This document shows positions 15,962 through 24,912 of a stretch of DNA of 64,000 nucleotides, one piece after another. Numbering within the stretch: the stretch's first letter is position 1; the number at the start of each line of letters is the position of its first letter. The translations under genes were made by a program, and so were the position numbers. This DNA comes from an uncultured Oscillospiraceae bacterium (GTDB lineage Bacteria > Bacillota > Clostridia > Oscillospirales > Acutalibacteraceae): NCBI GenBank assembly GCA_948471095.1, contig CAOKRG010000007.1, forward strand, positions 16,110-80,109, in the 5' to 3' direction. Under the pieces are notes generated by a model. That model saw only the letters and a list, made by a program, of their open reading frames with translations, did no database searches and was not told the DNA's origin.

Positions 15962-17974
15962 ATGCCTAACATCAAAAAAGTTTTCGTCATTCACAAAACC
16001 CATCTGGACATCGGCTTCACCGATTCCGCCGCCGCCGTGCTCCACCGCTATATGGAGACCTTCATCCCCGGGGCCATCGCCACCGCCCGGGCCTGCAACC
16101 AGAACGGCAAAAAGAATTTCGTCTGGACCGTGGGCTCCTTCCTCATCGAGCTCTATCTGGAAAGGGGCCGGGACCCGGAGCTGCTGCGGCAGGCCATCCG
16201 GGACGGGGTCATTGCCTGGCACGGCCTGCCCCTGACCACCCACACGGAGCTGATGGACGGCAAGCTCTTCCAGTATGGCCTGAGCATCTCCCAGCGGCTG
16301 GACCGGGAGTTCGGCCGGCACACCATTGCCGCCAAAATGACCGATGTGCCCAGCCACACCCACGCCATGGTCCCCTACCTGGCCAAGGCCGGAGTTAAGT
16401 ACCTGCACATCGGCATCAACGGCTCCTCCAAAATGGTGAAGCTGCCGCCCCTGTGCCGCCTGCGCTATGGGGAGGACGAGGTCATTCTGGACTATGCCGC
16501 CCTGTACGGCGCGTCCAGCGTGTGCGGGGAGTACGCCATGGAGTTCGCCCACACCCCGGACAACAGCGGCCCCCCCTCCCCGGAAAGCGTGGCCGCCGAG
16601 ATGGAGCGCCTGGCGGAGAAATACCCCGGCGCGGAGATCGTCTCCGGCACTATGGACGAGTTCGCGGAGATTGTGCTGGCGCACAAGGACGAGCTGCCCG
16701 TGGTCACGGAGGAGCTGGGCGACACCTGGATTCACGGCGTGTCCACCGACCCCTATAAGACCGCCGCCTACTATGAGCTGCTTCGGGTGCGGGACCAGTG
16801 GGAGCGGGAGGACCCGGCGGCTGTGGACTCCCCCGCCTGGCGGGAGCTGTGCCGGAACCTGCTGCTGGTGGCGGAGCACTCCTGGGGCCGGGACGTGAAG
16901 CGCTGGCTTTCCGACTGGCGCAACTGGGAGAAGAAGGACTTTTACGCCGCCCGGGAGCGGGACCACATCACCCCCGAGGACGTGATGCCCGCCGGGGAGG
17001 AGCTGCGGGAGTTCACCCTGCGCCACGAGCCCACCTTTGTAGCCGGTCTGTGCAGCTACCAGAAGATGGAGTCCTCCTGGGAGGAGCAGCGGGAGTATGT
17101 GGAAAACGCGGTGAACGCCCTGCCCCAGCCCTGGCAGGATGAGGCCCGCCAGCGTCTTGCCGCCCTGCGGCCGGAGAGCGCCCCTGCCTGCGCTGAGCCC
17201 GTTGCTCAGCGGGACTTCCCCCTTAATGGCTGGCATGTGCAGGTGCAGGAGGACGGCAGCCTGCGCCTGTTGGAGAAAGACGGCAGGGCCTACCAGAACG
17301 CCTGGCTGGGCCGGCTGGTCTATGAGGTCTACAGCGCCAAAACCGTGTTCGACAACCTGGAAGCCTACAACCGGGACCTGGAGCATACCCGGGTCTGGGC
17401 CGAGGGCGACTTTGCCAAGCCCGGTCTGGACAAGGTGGCAAACCTGACGGACGAGGCCTATGCCTACTCCGTAACCGGAGTGGAGCGGCAGGGGAACACT
17501 CTGCGCGTCTGCCTGCGGGCCAACGAGACCGCCGGGGAGCGCTTTGGGGCCCCCCGCGTTGCCGTGGCTTCCTACACCTTTGGAGACGCTCTGGACATGG
17601 AGCTCTGCTGGTACCAGAAGGACGCCAGCCGCATTCCCGAAGGGCTGTTCTTTGGGGTCAGCCTGGACTTCCAGGAGGGGCAGGCCTTCACCCTCAGCAA
17701 GCTGGACCAGCCCGTCGACCCCTACCGGGTCCGGGAGGGCGGCAACCGGAAGCTCCACGCTTCCCCGGCCATCCGCTGGGAGGGCGGCGAGCTGCATAGC
17801 TGGCACGCGCCGCTGGTGTCCGTAGGCGGACGGCACCTTTACGATGAAAACGAGGCCTATGGCAGCGCCGGGGACGGCATGTATTACCTGCTGTGCAACA
17901 ACCGCTGGGGGACCAACTTCCCCCTGTGGTATGGGGAGAACGCCCGCTTCGCGTTCACCCTGAAACTGAACTGA
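15962..17974 (+). CDS. DUF5054 protein, GH38-like putative glycosidase
   Basis: A 670-residue cytoplasmic protein starting MPNIKKVFVIHKTHLDIGFTD. The HxTHxDIGxTD start is characteristic of DUF5054 proteins, related to the alpha-mannosidase-type (GH38/57) beta/alpha barrel, in which the corresponding His and Asp bind zinc. Residues about 285-330 (LGDTWIHGVSTDP, LLVAEHSWGRDVKRW) also recur in such proteins, and the last third is beta-sandwich-like. I infer a glycosidase acting on a plant or host glycan; the sugar is unknown. It has its own promoter and is followed by another glycan gene. The family name is recalled, not searched. Confidence 0.75.
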   Translation: MPNIKKVFVIHKTHLDIGFTDSAAAVLHRYMETFIPGAIATARACNQNGKKNFVWTVGSFLIELYLERGRDPELLRQAIRDGVIAWHGLPLTTHTELMDGKLFQYGLSISQRLDREFGRHTIAAKMTDVPSHTHAMVPYLAKAGVKYLHIGINGSSKMVKLPPLCRLRYGEDEVILDYAALYGASSVCGEYAMEFAHTPDNSGPPSPESVAAEMERLAEKYPGAEIVSGTMDEFAEIVLAHKDELPVVTEELGDTWIHGVSTDPYKTAAYYELLRVRDQWEREDPAAVDSPAWRELCRNLLLVAEHSWGRDVKRWLSDWRNWEKKDFYAARERDHITPEDVMPAGEELREFTLRHEPTFVAGLCSYQKMESSWEEQREYVENAVNALPQPWQDEARQRLAALRPESAPACAEPVAQRDFPLNGWHVQVQEDGSLRLLEKDGRAYQNAWLGRLVYEVYSAKTVFDNLEAYNRDLEHTRVWAEGDFAKPGLDKVANLTDEAYAYSVTGVERQGNTLRVCLRANETAGERFGAPRVAVASYTFGDALDMELCWYQKDASRIPEGLFFGVSLDFQEGQAFTLSKLDQPVDPYRVREGGNRKLHASPAIRWEGGELHSWHAPLVSVGGRHLYDENEAYGSAGDGMYYLLCNNRWGTNFPLWYGENARFAFTLKLN

Positions 17975-17987
17975 CCGCGTGACGGAC

Positions 17988-18039
17988 CGAAATGGGCGTT
18001 GGCGGGCTGGGAAGCGGCCCGCGCAAAACGCCCATTTCC
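17988..18039 (+). terminator. Two-tier hairpin after the DUF5054 gene
   Basis: An outer stem GAAATGGGCGTT/AACGCCCATTTC encloses an inner stem GCGGGC/GCCCGC. It lies 14 bases after the stop codon. There is no clear T run afterwards, so termination efficiency is uncertain. Confidence 0.45.
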
Positions 18040-18062
18040 GTTATATGATCTCTTGCGAATAG

Positions 18063-18200
18063 ATTTATGTTGAGTAATAGATGGCCTCCGGGTGCAAAAA
18101 GCGCACCCTGCGGCAAGGCCGTGGGGCTCTGCCCCACACCCTGCAAGGGGCCTAACGCCCCTTGACCGCGTATGTTGTCTGGCTCTCGGCTATTTCGCAA
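18063..18200. repeat. Mosaic intergenic repeat, copy 2
   Basis: This contains palindromes at 18090-18107 (GGTGC/GCACC arms), 18120-18136 (GTGGGGC/GCCCCAC arms) and 18146-18162 (AAGGGGC/GCCCCTT arms), then the edge sequence TTGACCGCGTAT. About 30 bases at 18143-18173 are repeated almost exactly at 33072-33102. Confidence 0.7.
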
Positions 18201-18229
18201 GAGGTCTATTCATAGAAGGAGGGAGAATC

Positions 18230-19864
18230 ATGGATTTTCAATATACTCTGGCGTCTTCTTTGTGCAAAATTTTCCCAAACGGCCAAAACCTGCGCCCGCT
18301 GAAGGCCCGGCGGCTTACCGGGCTGCGGGGGGAGACGGTTTCCTTCCAGCTGGCCTACCGCTGGGACGAGTGGGGCCGGGAGTACGGCCAGGCAGAGGTG
18401 GTTTCGCCCCGCCGGGACCAGGTGCGGGTGCGGACCGTGGAGCTGGTCCCCTGCCGCTACCCCTGCCACCAGCGCCGGGACGCGGACTACCTGGCCGCCG
18501 GGCCCGGGCTGTACCCCGACCTGCTCCGGGATCTGGGCCCGGCCGGCTTCCCGCTGGTCTCCGGCCAGTGGCGGAGCCTTTGGGTGGACGTAAATCTGGA
18601 CGGCCCCGCCGGGGAGTTCCCGGTGGAGCTGTGCCTGCGGGCTGGGGGAGAGGAGCTCTGCCGGGTGGAGCTGGCCTGCGAAACCCTGGATATGGACCTG
18701 CCCCGCCTGCCCATTCCCCACACCGAGTGGTTCCATGGCGACTGCCTGGCTAACTATTACAATGTAGAGGTTTTCTCCCCGCGCTGGTGGGAGCTGGTGG
18801 AGGCCTTTGTGCGCACCGCCGCCCAGCGCCGCTGCAACATGCTGCTGACGCCGGTCTTCACCCCGCCGCTGGACACCGCCCCCGGGGGAGAGCGCCGGAC
18901 CGTCCAGCTGGTGGACGTGGAGGACTTGGGCGGCACATACCGCTTTGGCTTTGAGAAGCTCCGCCGCTGGGTCCAAATGGCCTTGGACTGCGGCATGGAA
19001 TATATTGAGATTTCCCACCTGTTCAGCCAATGGGGTGCCAAGGCCGCGCCCAAAATTATGGGGACGAAGAACGGCCAATACCAGCGGCTTTTCGGCTGGG
19101 AGACCCCGGCGGCGGGGCAAGAGTACCGGGCGTTTCTGCATCAGTTTTTGACCGCCCTCAAGCCGGAGCTGGAAGCCCTGGGCGTGGCCGGCCGGACCTA
19201 TTTCCACATTTCGGACGAGCCCACCATGGAGCAGCTGGATTCCTACCGCCAGGCCTATGAGGCGGTGGCGGAGGATTTGGCCGGATACCCCTTGCTGGAC
19301 GCCCTCTCGGACCATGCTTTCTACCGGGAGGGCCTGGTGCAGCAGCCCGTGTGCGCCCTGGACCACATCAAGCCGTTCTTAGAAGACCGGCCCAAGAAGC
19401 TGTGGGGCTATTACTGCACCGCCCAAAGTGTAGACGTGTCCAATCGCTTTGTGGTCATGCCGGGACAGCGCACCCGCATCTTGGGGGCTCTGCTGTACCA
19501 GCACCAGCTGGCTGGGTTCCTCCATTGGGGTTATAATTTCTATAATTCGCAGTTTTCCCGCTACCCCGTCGACCCCTACCAGGTCACCGACGCGGACCAG
19601 GCCTTCCCCTCCGGGGACCCCTTCCTGGTCTATCCGGGCCCGGAGGGACAACCGGAAGAGTCCCTGCGCCTGATGCACATGGACCAGGCCATGAGCGACT
19701 ACTGCGCCCTGACCGCCCTGGAAGAGCTGGCAGGCCGGGAAAAGGTCATGGAATATATTGCGCAAGACCTAAAGTTTGACCGGTACCCCCGGGAAGAGGA
19801 CTTCCTGCTGGACCTGCGGGAGCGGGTCAATGAGGCCATCCGCGCCAAGGTGGCGGAAAAATGA
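18230..19864 (+). CDS. DUF4091 domain protein, putative glycoside hydrolase
   Basis: A 544-residue cytoplasmic protein. An N-terminal beta domain (about 1-160) is followed by a TIM-barrel-like region with YFHISDEPTMEQL (about 325) and LWGYYCTAQSVDVSNRF (about 395), typical of DUF4091 proteins of carbohydrate loci. The acidic HISDEP motif is the likely active-site strand. Substrate is unknown. The frame is open from 18092, but that extension runs through a repeat; the ATG at 18230 follows AAGGAGGGA. It lies between other glycosidase genes, each separated by repeats, so cotranscription is uncertain. Confidence 0.78.
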   Translation: MDFQYTLASSLCKIFPNGQNLRPLKARRLTGLRGETVSFQLAYRWDEWGREYGQAEVVSPRRDQVRVRTVELVPCRYPCHQRRDADYLAAGPGLYPDLLRDLGPAGFPLVSGQWRSLWVDVNLDGPAGEFPVELCLRAGGEELCRVELACETLDMDLPRLPIPHTEWFHGDCLANYYNVEVFSPRWWELVEAFVRTAAQRRCNMLLTPVFTPPLDTAPGGERRTVQLVDVEDLGGTYRFGFEKLRRWVQMALDCGMEYIEISHLFSQWGAKAAPKIMGTKNGQYQRLFGWETPAAGQEYRAFLHQFLTALKPELEALGVAGRTYFHISDEPTMEQLDSYRQAYEAVAEDLAGYPLLDALSDHAFYREGLVQQPVCALDHIKPFLEDRPKKLWGYYCTAQSVDVSNRFVVMPGQRTRILGALLYQHQLAGFLHWGYNFYNSQFSRYPVDPYQVTDADQAFPSGDPFLVYPGPEGQPEESLRLMHMDQAMSDYCALTALEELAGREKVMEYIAQDLKFDRYPREEDFLLDLRERVNEAIRAKVAEK

Positions 19865-19889
19865 CCACCTGTATTCATAATTACTGAGC

Positions 19890-20172
19890 CAAGAACAATC
19901 GGGACGCTTGGGTCGGGACTGCGTCCCGATGAGGCCTACGGCCTTGATAAGTACGTTTTGGAGTCTCGCCTGCCGGCTCGGTCGGCGCTGGACGGTCGCC
20001 ACTGGCGACCAGCGCCCTCCGGCGGCCAAGTTCATCTCCGATGAACTTGCGGGGCTTATGACATTGGCTTCGCCAAGTCCCCCTAAGAACCCCACCAGGT
20101 GCCAACTTCGCGAAGCGAATGTTGTAAGCTCCTGGACTGCGTATATTTCATACTATTAGCTGTCAGAGTAAT
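19890..20172. repeat. Mosaic intergenic repeat, copy 3
   Basis: Nearly the whole gap between the DUF4091 and GH3 genes. Modules in order: GGGACTGCGTCCC and GGCCTACGGCC (19916-19943), GAGTCTCGCCTGCCGGCTCG (19961-19980), CGCCACTGGCG (19997-20007), TTGGCTTCGCCAA (about 20064-20076), a TTCGCGAAGCGAA module (20088-20142, inverted relative to copies 1 and 5), and the edge module to 20172. No gene is seen in this gap. Confidence 0.8.
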
Positions 20173-20191
20173 CGTTCTAAGGAGGCTTTCT

Positions 20192-22450
20192 ATGCTGTTT
20201 CAAGAGAAAAACCAGCCGCCCCGCCGGCGGGCGGAGGACCTGCTCTCCCGGCTGACCCTGCTGGAAAAGGTAGGCCAGGTGAACCAGCGGCTCTATGGCT
20301 TCGCCGTCTATGCCCGGCACGGCGAGAGCTTGGAGCTGACTCAAGAGTTCCGGGACGAGGTGGAGCGCTATGGCGGGCTGGGTCTGCTCTATGGCCTGTA
20401 CCGGGCCGATCCCTGGTCCCAGAAGGACTTTGAAACCGGCCTGCACGGCCAGTGGGTGAAACGGGCCTATAACCAGGTCCAGCGCCATGTGGTGGAGCAC
20501 TCCCGGTTCGGCGTCCCCGCCCTGATGAGCAGCGAATGCCCCCACGGCCACCAGGCCTTGGATGGCTACCTGCTCCCCGTGAACCTGGCCCTGGGCGCGG
20601 CCGCTTCGCCAGAACTGACCCGGGAGGCCTTCCGGATCTGCGGCCGGCAGCTCAAGGAGCTGGGCGTGGACTATGCCCTCATCTCCATGCTGGACGTGCT
20701 CCGGGACCCCCGCTGGGGCCGCTGCGAAGAGTGCTACTCCGAGGATCCCTACCTGGCCGCTTCCCTGGCAAAAAGCGCCGTAACCGGCTGCCAGGAGGCG
20801 GGCGTGCCCGTGGTGGCCAAGCATTTCTGCGCCCAGGGGGAGGGCACCGGCGGGGTCAACGCCAGCGCCGCCCGCATTGGGGAGCGGGAGCTGCGGGAGA
20901 TTCATCTGCCCCCCATGAAGGCCGCGGTAGAGGCCGGGGTCCACGGCGTTATGGCGGCTTATAATGAGATTGACGGGGTCTACTGCCACGCCAACCCCTG
21001 GCTGCTCCAAAAGGTCCTGCGGGAGGAGATGGGCTTCTCCGGCCTGGTCATGGCCGATGGCACCGCCATCGACCGCCTGGACGGCCTGACCGGGGACCCG
21101 GCGGCTTCCGGGGCCCTGGCCCTGCGCTCCGGGGTGGACGCGAGCCTCTGGGACCGGGGTTTCTCCCACCTGGAGGAGGCGGTAAACCGGGGCCTGGTCT
21201 CGGAGGAGCGCCTGGACCAGGCTGTGCTGCGGGTGCTGGAGATGAAATTCGCCCAAGGCCTGTTTGAGCACCCCTATTTGGACGAGGAGCCGCCCAAGCG
21301 CTACACCTACCAGGACTTCCCCCAGAGCCTGGAGCTGGCCCGCCAAAGCCCGGTACTGCTGAAAAACGAGGGCCTGCTGCCCTTGCGCGGCGCGGGACAG
21401 AAGATCGCCTTAATCGGCCCTGCCGGGGACGATGTTTACGGCATGCTGGGCGACTACACCCCGCCCCAGCGGGAGGGGGCCTGCGTCACTTTGCGGGAGG
21501 GGCTGCGCCAGGTGCTGGGCCAGGAACTGCCTTTCGCCCAGGGCTGCTCCTTCTGCGGCCCGGAGGACGGCGGCATCGCCCAGGCGGAGGCCCTGGCCCG
21601 GGAGAGCGGCCTGGTGATCTTGGCCCTGGGCGGCTCATCCAGCCGGTTCTCCGGGGCCCGGTTCGACATAAACGGCGCGGCGGTGATGGACGGCCCGGTG
21701 CAGATGGACTGCGGCGAGGGCGTGGACGTGTCCACCCTGCGCCTGCCCGGCTGTCAGGAGGCCCTGGCCCGGGCGGTGTTCGCGGCGGGGAAGCCGGTCG
21801 TCACCGTGGTGGTGGCGGGCCGTCCCTATGCGATCCCGGAGATCGTGGAGCGCTCCCAGGCGGTGCTGTACGCCTTTTACCCAGGCCCCAGGGGGGGCCT
21901 GGCCTTGGCCGAGCTGCTGGCGGGGCGGTACTCGCCCTCGGGCCGCCTGCCCGCCTCCCTGCCCCGAAGCGCGGGCCAGCTGCCCTGCTACTACAATCCC
22001 AAAGCCTCCTACCAGCCCGCCCACTACAGCGACCTGCCGGACGGAGCGCTCTATCCCTTCGGTTTTGGGCTTTCCTACACCAGCTTTGAGGTTGCGGACG
22101 TGGAGTTCCCCGCCCCTGTTTCCCGCCAAGCCCTAAAAGAGGGCCGGCGGGTCCAGGTGCGCTTTACCCTGAAGAATACCGGCTCCATGGACGCCTACGC
22201 CGTGCCCCAGCTCTATATCCACGACGTGCAGGCCAGCACCGTGCGCCGGGTGAGGGAGCTGAAAGCCTTTGAGAAGGTTTTCCTCCGGGCCGGGGAGGCC
22301 AAGGCCTGCGCCCTGTCCCTGGGCTGGGACGAGCTGGCTCTGTACGGCGCGGCTATGGAATGCACCGTGGAGCCGGGCGGCTTTCAGCTGTTCCTGTGCG
22401 AGGGCGGCAGGGAGTACGCGGAGGGCTTGCTGGAAGTGGCGGCGCCGTAA
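20192..22450 (+). CDS. Glycoside hydrolase family 3 beta-glycosidase
   Basis: A 752-residue cytoplasmic enzyme of the beta-glucosidase/beta-xylosidase type. Domains: N-terminal (beta/alpha)8 barrel (about 15-330), alpha/beta sandwich (about 380-600), fibronectin-III-like C-terminal domain (about 640-745). KHFCAQGEGTGGVN (about 210) and GVMAAYNEIDGVYCHANPWL are family landmarks. The nucleophile Asp falls in FSGLVMADGTAIDRL at about 288, where the common motif is SDW or SDY. ATG 20192 follows AAGGAGG; the upstream open frame is repeat DNA. Substrate cannot be told from sequence; the neighbourhood suggests release of a plant or host sugar after GH78 action. Confidence 0.9.
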   Translation: MLFQEKNQPPRRRAEDLLSRLTLLEKVGQVNQRLYGFAVYARHGESLELTQEFRDEVERYGGLGLLYGLYRADPWSQKDFETGLHGQWVKRAYNQVQRHVVEHSRFGVPALMSSECPHGHQALDGYLLPVNLALGAAASPELTREAFRICGRQLKELGVDYALISMLDVLRDPRWGRCEECYSEDPYLAASLAKSAVTGCQEAGVPVVAKHFCAQGEGTGGVNASAARIGERELREIHLPPMKAAVEAGVHGVMAAYNEIDGVYCHANPWLLQKVLREEMGFSGLVMADGTAIDRLDGLTGDPAASGALALRSGVDASLWDRGFSHLEEAVNRGLVSEERLDQAVLRVLEMKFAQGLFEHPYLDEEPPKRYTYQDFPQSLELARQSPVLLKNEGLLPLRGAGQKIALIGPAGDDVYGMLGDYTPPQREGACVTLREGLRQVLGQELPFAQGCSFCGPEDGGIAQAEALARESGLVILALGGSSSRFSGARFDINGAAVMDGPVQMDCGEGVDVSTLRLPGCQEALARAVFAAGKPVVTVVVAGRPYAIPEIVERSQAVLYAFYPGPRGGLALAELLAGRYSPSGRLPASLPRSAGQLPCYYNPKASYQPAHYSDLPDGALYPFGFGLSYTSFEVADVEFPAPVSRQALKEGRRVQVRFTLKNTGSMDAYAVPQLYIHDVQASTVRRVRELKAFEKVFLRAGEAKACALSLGWDELALYGAAMECTVEPGGFQLFLCEGGREYAEGLLEVAAP

Positions 22451-22477
22451 ACGCGCTTATTGTCATTACTCCGGCAA

Positions 22478-22595
22478 TAAATTGTAGAAAAGGATGTTCC
22501 GGGATTACGTCCCGGGGGGCCTAACGGCCCAAAGGAGGATGTTACGGCCCCTGGGCCGCGCATTGTTTTCCTACTTTTTACTGTCGGGATGATAA
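22478..22595. repeat. Mosaic intergenic repeat, copy 4 (short, divergent)
   Basis: The 302-base gap after the GH3 gene holds GGGATTACGTCCC (about 22500-22512), GGCCTAACGGCC (about 22519-22530), GGCCCCTGGGCC (about 22546-22557) and the edge module ending near TTTACTGTCGGG. It has the same layout as copies 2 and 6. The rest of the gap, 22596-22752, is A+T-rich at first and shows no gene. Confidence 0.6.
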
Positions 22596-22752
22596 CACAG
22601 TTTAAAAGATCAACAATTTTGCGTTTCTGAACTTAATAAACTTTGCTTTCAAACAATATATGAAGTAATCAGAGAAAGCCGGGAGAGGACATGCCTCTTC
22701 CGGCTTTCCGGCTTTTGCGGCCCGCAAGGGGTATGGCCCAGCCCCCTTCGTC

Positions 22753-24174
22753 TTAGAACGCATCGCCCGCCAGCTGTTGGGCAAACAGCAGCAGGTCCTT
22801 AAGGCTTAGGACCTCGTCCCCGTCCTGGTCCAGCGCCAAGGCTTGCGGGCCGTCCAGCTCTTTCCGCAGCAGAAGGTCCAGGCCCGCCAGCATGTCCTGT
22901 TGGTCCACCCGGCCGTTCCCGTCCGCGTCGCCGGGAACGATCAGGGTGTATTTCCGCGCGGTCATGCCGGTCCCGGCCAGGCCCTCTGAAACGGGACGGC
23001 CCGCCATGCTGTAAAAGACCACTGGGTCCGGCCAGAAGAGCTGCCGCAGTTCTTCCAGGGAAGTGCCCGGGGAGACATACAGCCAGGAGCCGCGAACCTC
23101 CACCGGCGGCGTAGGCGAAGGGCTGGGGGAATCCGTTGGCGGGGAGGAGGGGGCCAGACTGGGCAAGAGGGAGGGGCTGGGTTCCGGAGAAGGGCAAGGG
23201 CTGGGCTCCGGCGAGGGCGCGGGAGAGACGGAAGGAGAGGGGGAGGGCTCCTCTTCCGGCGGAGGCTCGGGCGTGGGCTCTGGCTGAAAGTCGTGGAGGA
23301 CCAAACGGTATCCACCGTCCGACTGTACCAGGGCGAAGCCGTCCGTCACGGCGGACACTTCCCCTTCGGCCTGGTACGAACCAATGGGCGCGCCGTCCCA
23401 GCCATAGGCAGCGGCTTGGCTTCCGCCGAAGGCCAGCAGGGCGCTGCCGCCCCAATAGGTCAGGGCGGGGTCCGCCTCCAGGACAGGCTGGGCGCCGGCT
23501 TCGGTTAGGCGGAAGATGGTCCCGTCTGCCGAGAGAAAAGCGCCGCCGCCCAGAAAGAGGCGGGGCTCCTCCCGCGCAGCGGCTACCGCCTCTCCGCCGG
23601 ACAGCCGGTAGAGGACGTCCCCGGTCCAGGCAAACGCCTCTCCGTCCGGAGCGGTGAAAAGCCGGCCCTGGATGGACAGGGAGAGGGGGTCGCTCCCATC
23701 TGGCGGGTAAGCGGCAATGTTCTCGGAGGTTTCCGCATACAGCCAGCCGCCTGCGCAGGCGTAGGAGGCGGGTAGGTCCGCAAAGAATATGGCGGCGTCC
23801 GTTTCCGCCGCGTTCAGGTCCAGGTCCGGGCCCACGGTCAACAGCGTCCCAAAATCGCTGTAGGCGTAAAAGAGGCAGAGGTTTCCATCTTCCCCATAGG
23901 CCAGGCTGGGCGGGGAGGCCAATTGGGCGCTGGCGGGCTCGCTCTGGTCAGGGCTATCGAAGCGGCAGGCCCAGGCGGACTCCCCATCGCCGCAGAGGAA
24001 AAGGGCTCCGCCCTCCGGGCCGGGCACGAGCAGGGAGGTATGGAGCCCGCCAGGAAGTCCGGCCGTGGCCCGCGCGCCGTCTCCGTGGGAGCTGAGGGAG
24101 ACCCAAAAGGCCAGCAGTCCGAGGAAGAGCACGGGAAGCCACACAGAAGAAGGGCGGACGCGGGGAAGCTTCAC
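22753..24174 (-). CDS. Membrane-anchored or secreted protein with C-terminal dockerin type I domain
   Basis: A 473-residue extracytoplasmic protein. Residues 12-30 form a signal peptide or anchor. Residues about 40-295 are beta-rich with repeated short strands, like a propeller or sandwich. Residues about 296-365 are a Pro/Ser/Glu linker (repeats of PSPEPSP). Residues about 415-470 form a dockerin: two calcium-loop repeats, DADGNGRVDQQDMLAGLDLL and DQDGDEVLSLKDLLLFAQQL. Dockerins bind cohesins; no cohesin or scaffoldin gene is in the window. No enzyme domain is seen. Single gene on the minus strand. Confidence 0.8.
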   Translation of the reverse strand: MKLPRVRPSSVWLPVLFLGLLAFWVSLSSHGDGARATAGLPGGLHTSLLVPGPEGGALFLCGDGESAWACRFDSPDQSEPASAQLASPPSLAYGEDGNLCLFYAYSDFGTLLTVGPDLDLNAAETDAAIFFADLPASYACAGGWLYAETSENIAAYPPDGSDPLSLSIQGRLFTAPDGEAFAWTGDVLYRLSGGEAVAAAREEPRLFLGGGAFLSADGTIFRLTEAGAQPVLEADPALTYWGGSALLAFGGSQAAAYGWDGAPIGSYQAEGEVSAVTDGFALVQSDGGYRLVLHDFQPEPTPEPPPEEEPSPSPSVSPAPSPEPSPCPSPEPSPSLLPSLAPSSPPTDSPSPSPTPPVEVRGSWLYVSPGTSLEELRQLFWPDPVVFYSMAGRPVSEGLAGTGMTARKYTLIVPGDADGNGRVDQQDMLAGLDLLLRKELDGPQALALDQDGDEVLSLKDLLLFAQQLAGDAF

Positions 24175-24443
24175 GAGGGATCGTCTCCTTAAAAAGGGTT
24201 CGGTGGAGCTTTTTTATAGAGCGGAGCTTTGTTTCTCTTAAAATATACCACATTTTCCCCAAAAATTCCAGACTTTTCTCAAATTTGACCGCGCCTTGCT
24301 TGTTTTTCTGGCCTCGAACTTACACGCAGAGCCGGCGAGCGCCGCCGGGGCGGGGGTTCCCTTGCTGGAGCCCAGGCGTTGGGACCGTCCCGCAAATTTT
24401 GTGAACCATGAAAAAGCCTCTCGCATTTCCCCCTAGAATATGG

Positions 24444-24449
24444 TATAAT
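24444..24449 (+). promoter_or_regulatory. Extended -10 element at the start of the tandem repeat
   Basis: TGGTATAAT (24441-24449) is a consensus extended -10 element without a clear -35 box. It directly precedes the first 132-bp repeat unit and could drive transcription through the array. Confidence 0.45.
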
Positions 24450-24790
24450 GTACACGGCAGAAAGCTGGATGGGCAAGGCTGGCTTCTCCGGCCGTGTACT
24501 GGAAGTTTCTCTCTTCGCGCGAAGCGCTCGTTTTTGCTGCGCAAAAATGCAGAGAAACTTCCCCAGCCTTTGGGAGAGAATGTATACGGCAGAAACCTGG
24601 ATGGGCAAGACAAGCTTCTTCGGCCGTGTACTGGAAGTTTCTCTCTTCGCGCGAAGCGCTCGTTTTTGCTGCGCAAAAATGCAGAGAAACTTCCCCAGCC
24701 TTTGGGAGAGAATGTATACGGCAGAAACCTGGATGGGCAAGACAAGTTTCTTCGGCCGTGTACTGGAAGTTTCTCTCTGTGCGCGAAGGC
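24448..24790 (+). repeat. 132-bp tandem repeat, about 2.6 units, each made of nested hairpins
   Basis: Units begin at 24448, 24580 and 24712; the third is cut short near 24790. Units 1 and 2 are nearly identical. Each has an outer pair GTACACGGC/GCCGTGTAC (24450-24458 with 24491-24499) and a second pair GGAAGTTTCTCT/AGAGAAACTTCC (24501-24512 with 24551-24562). Inside the second are TTCGCGCGAA and TTTTTGC-TGC-GCAAAAA. Several frames are open through the array only because 132 is a multiple of three; none looks like a protein. The gap 24175-24912 holds nothing else recognisable. Confidence 0.9.
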
Positions 24791-24912
24791 CGTCCTTCCC
24801 TTCTTGATCCCGCCCCTCTCGGGGCTTGCGCTTTTATCTTAAATTTGGTAACCCATAAAAATTAATAATTTTTTTATTATTATTCTTTGAAAATAGGAAA
24901 GGAGCTTCCACC

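Noticed and set aside
24448-24790. CRISPR array
   Set aside because: The repeated unit is 132 bases with no variable spacers; the copies are contiguous and nearly identical, and no cas gene is nearby.
24448-24807. 119-codon ORF and overlapping frames through the 132-bp array
   Set aside because: Several frames on both strands are open simply because the unit length is divisible by three. The translations are low-complexity copies without ribosome binding sites that fit.
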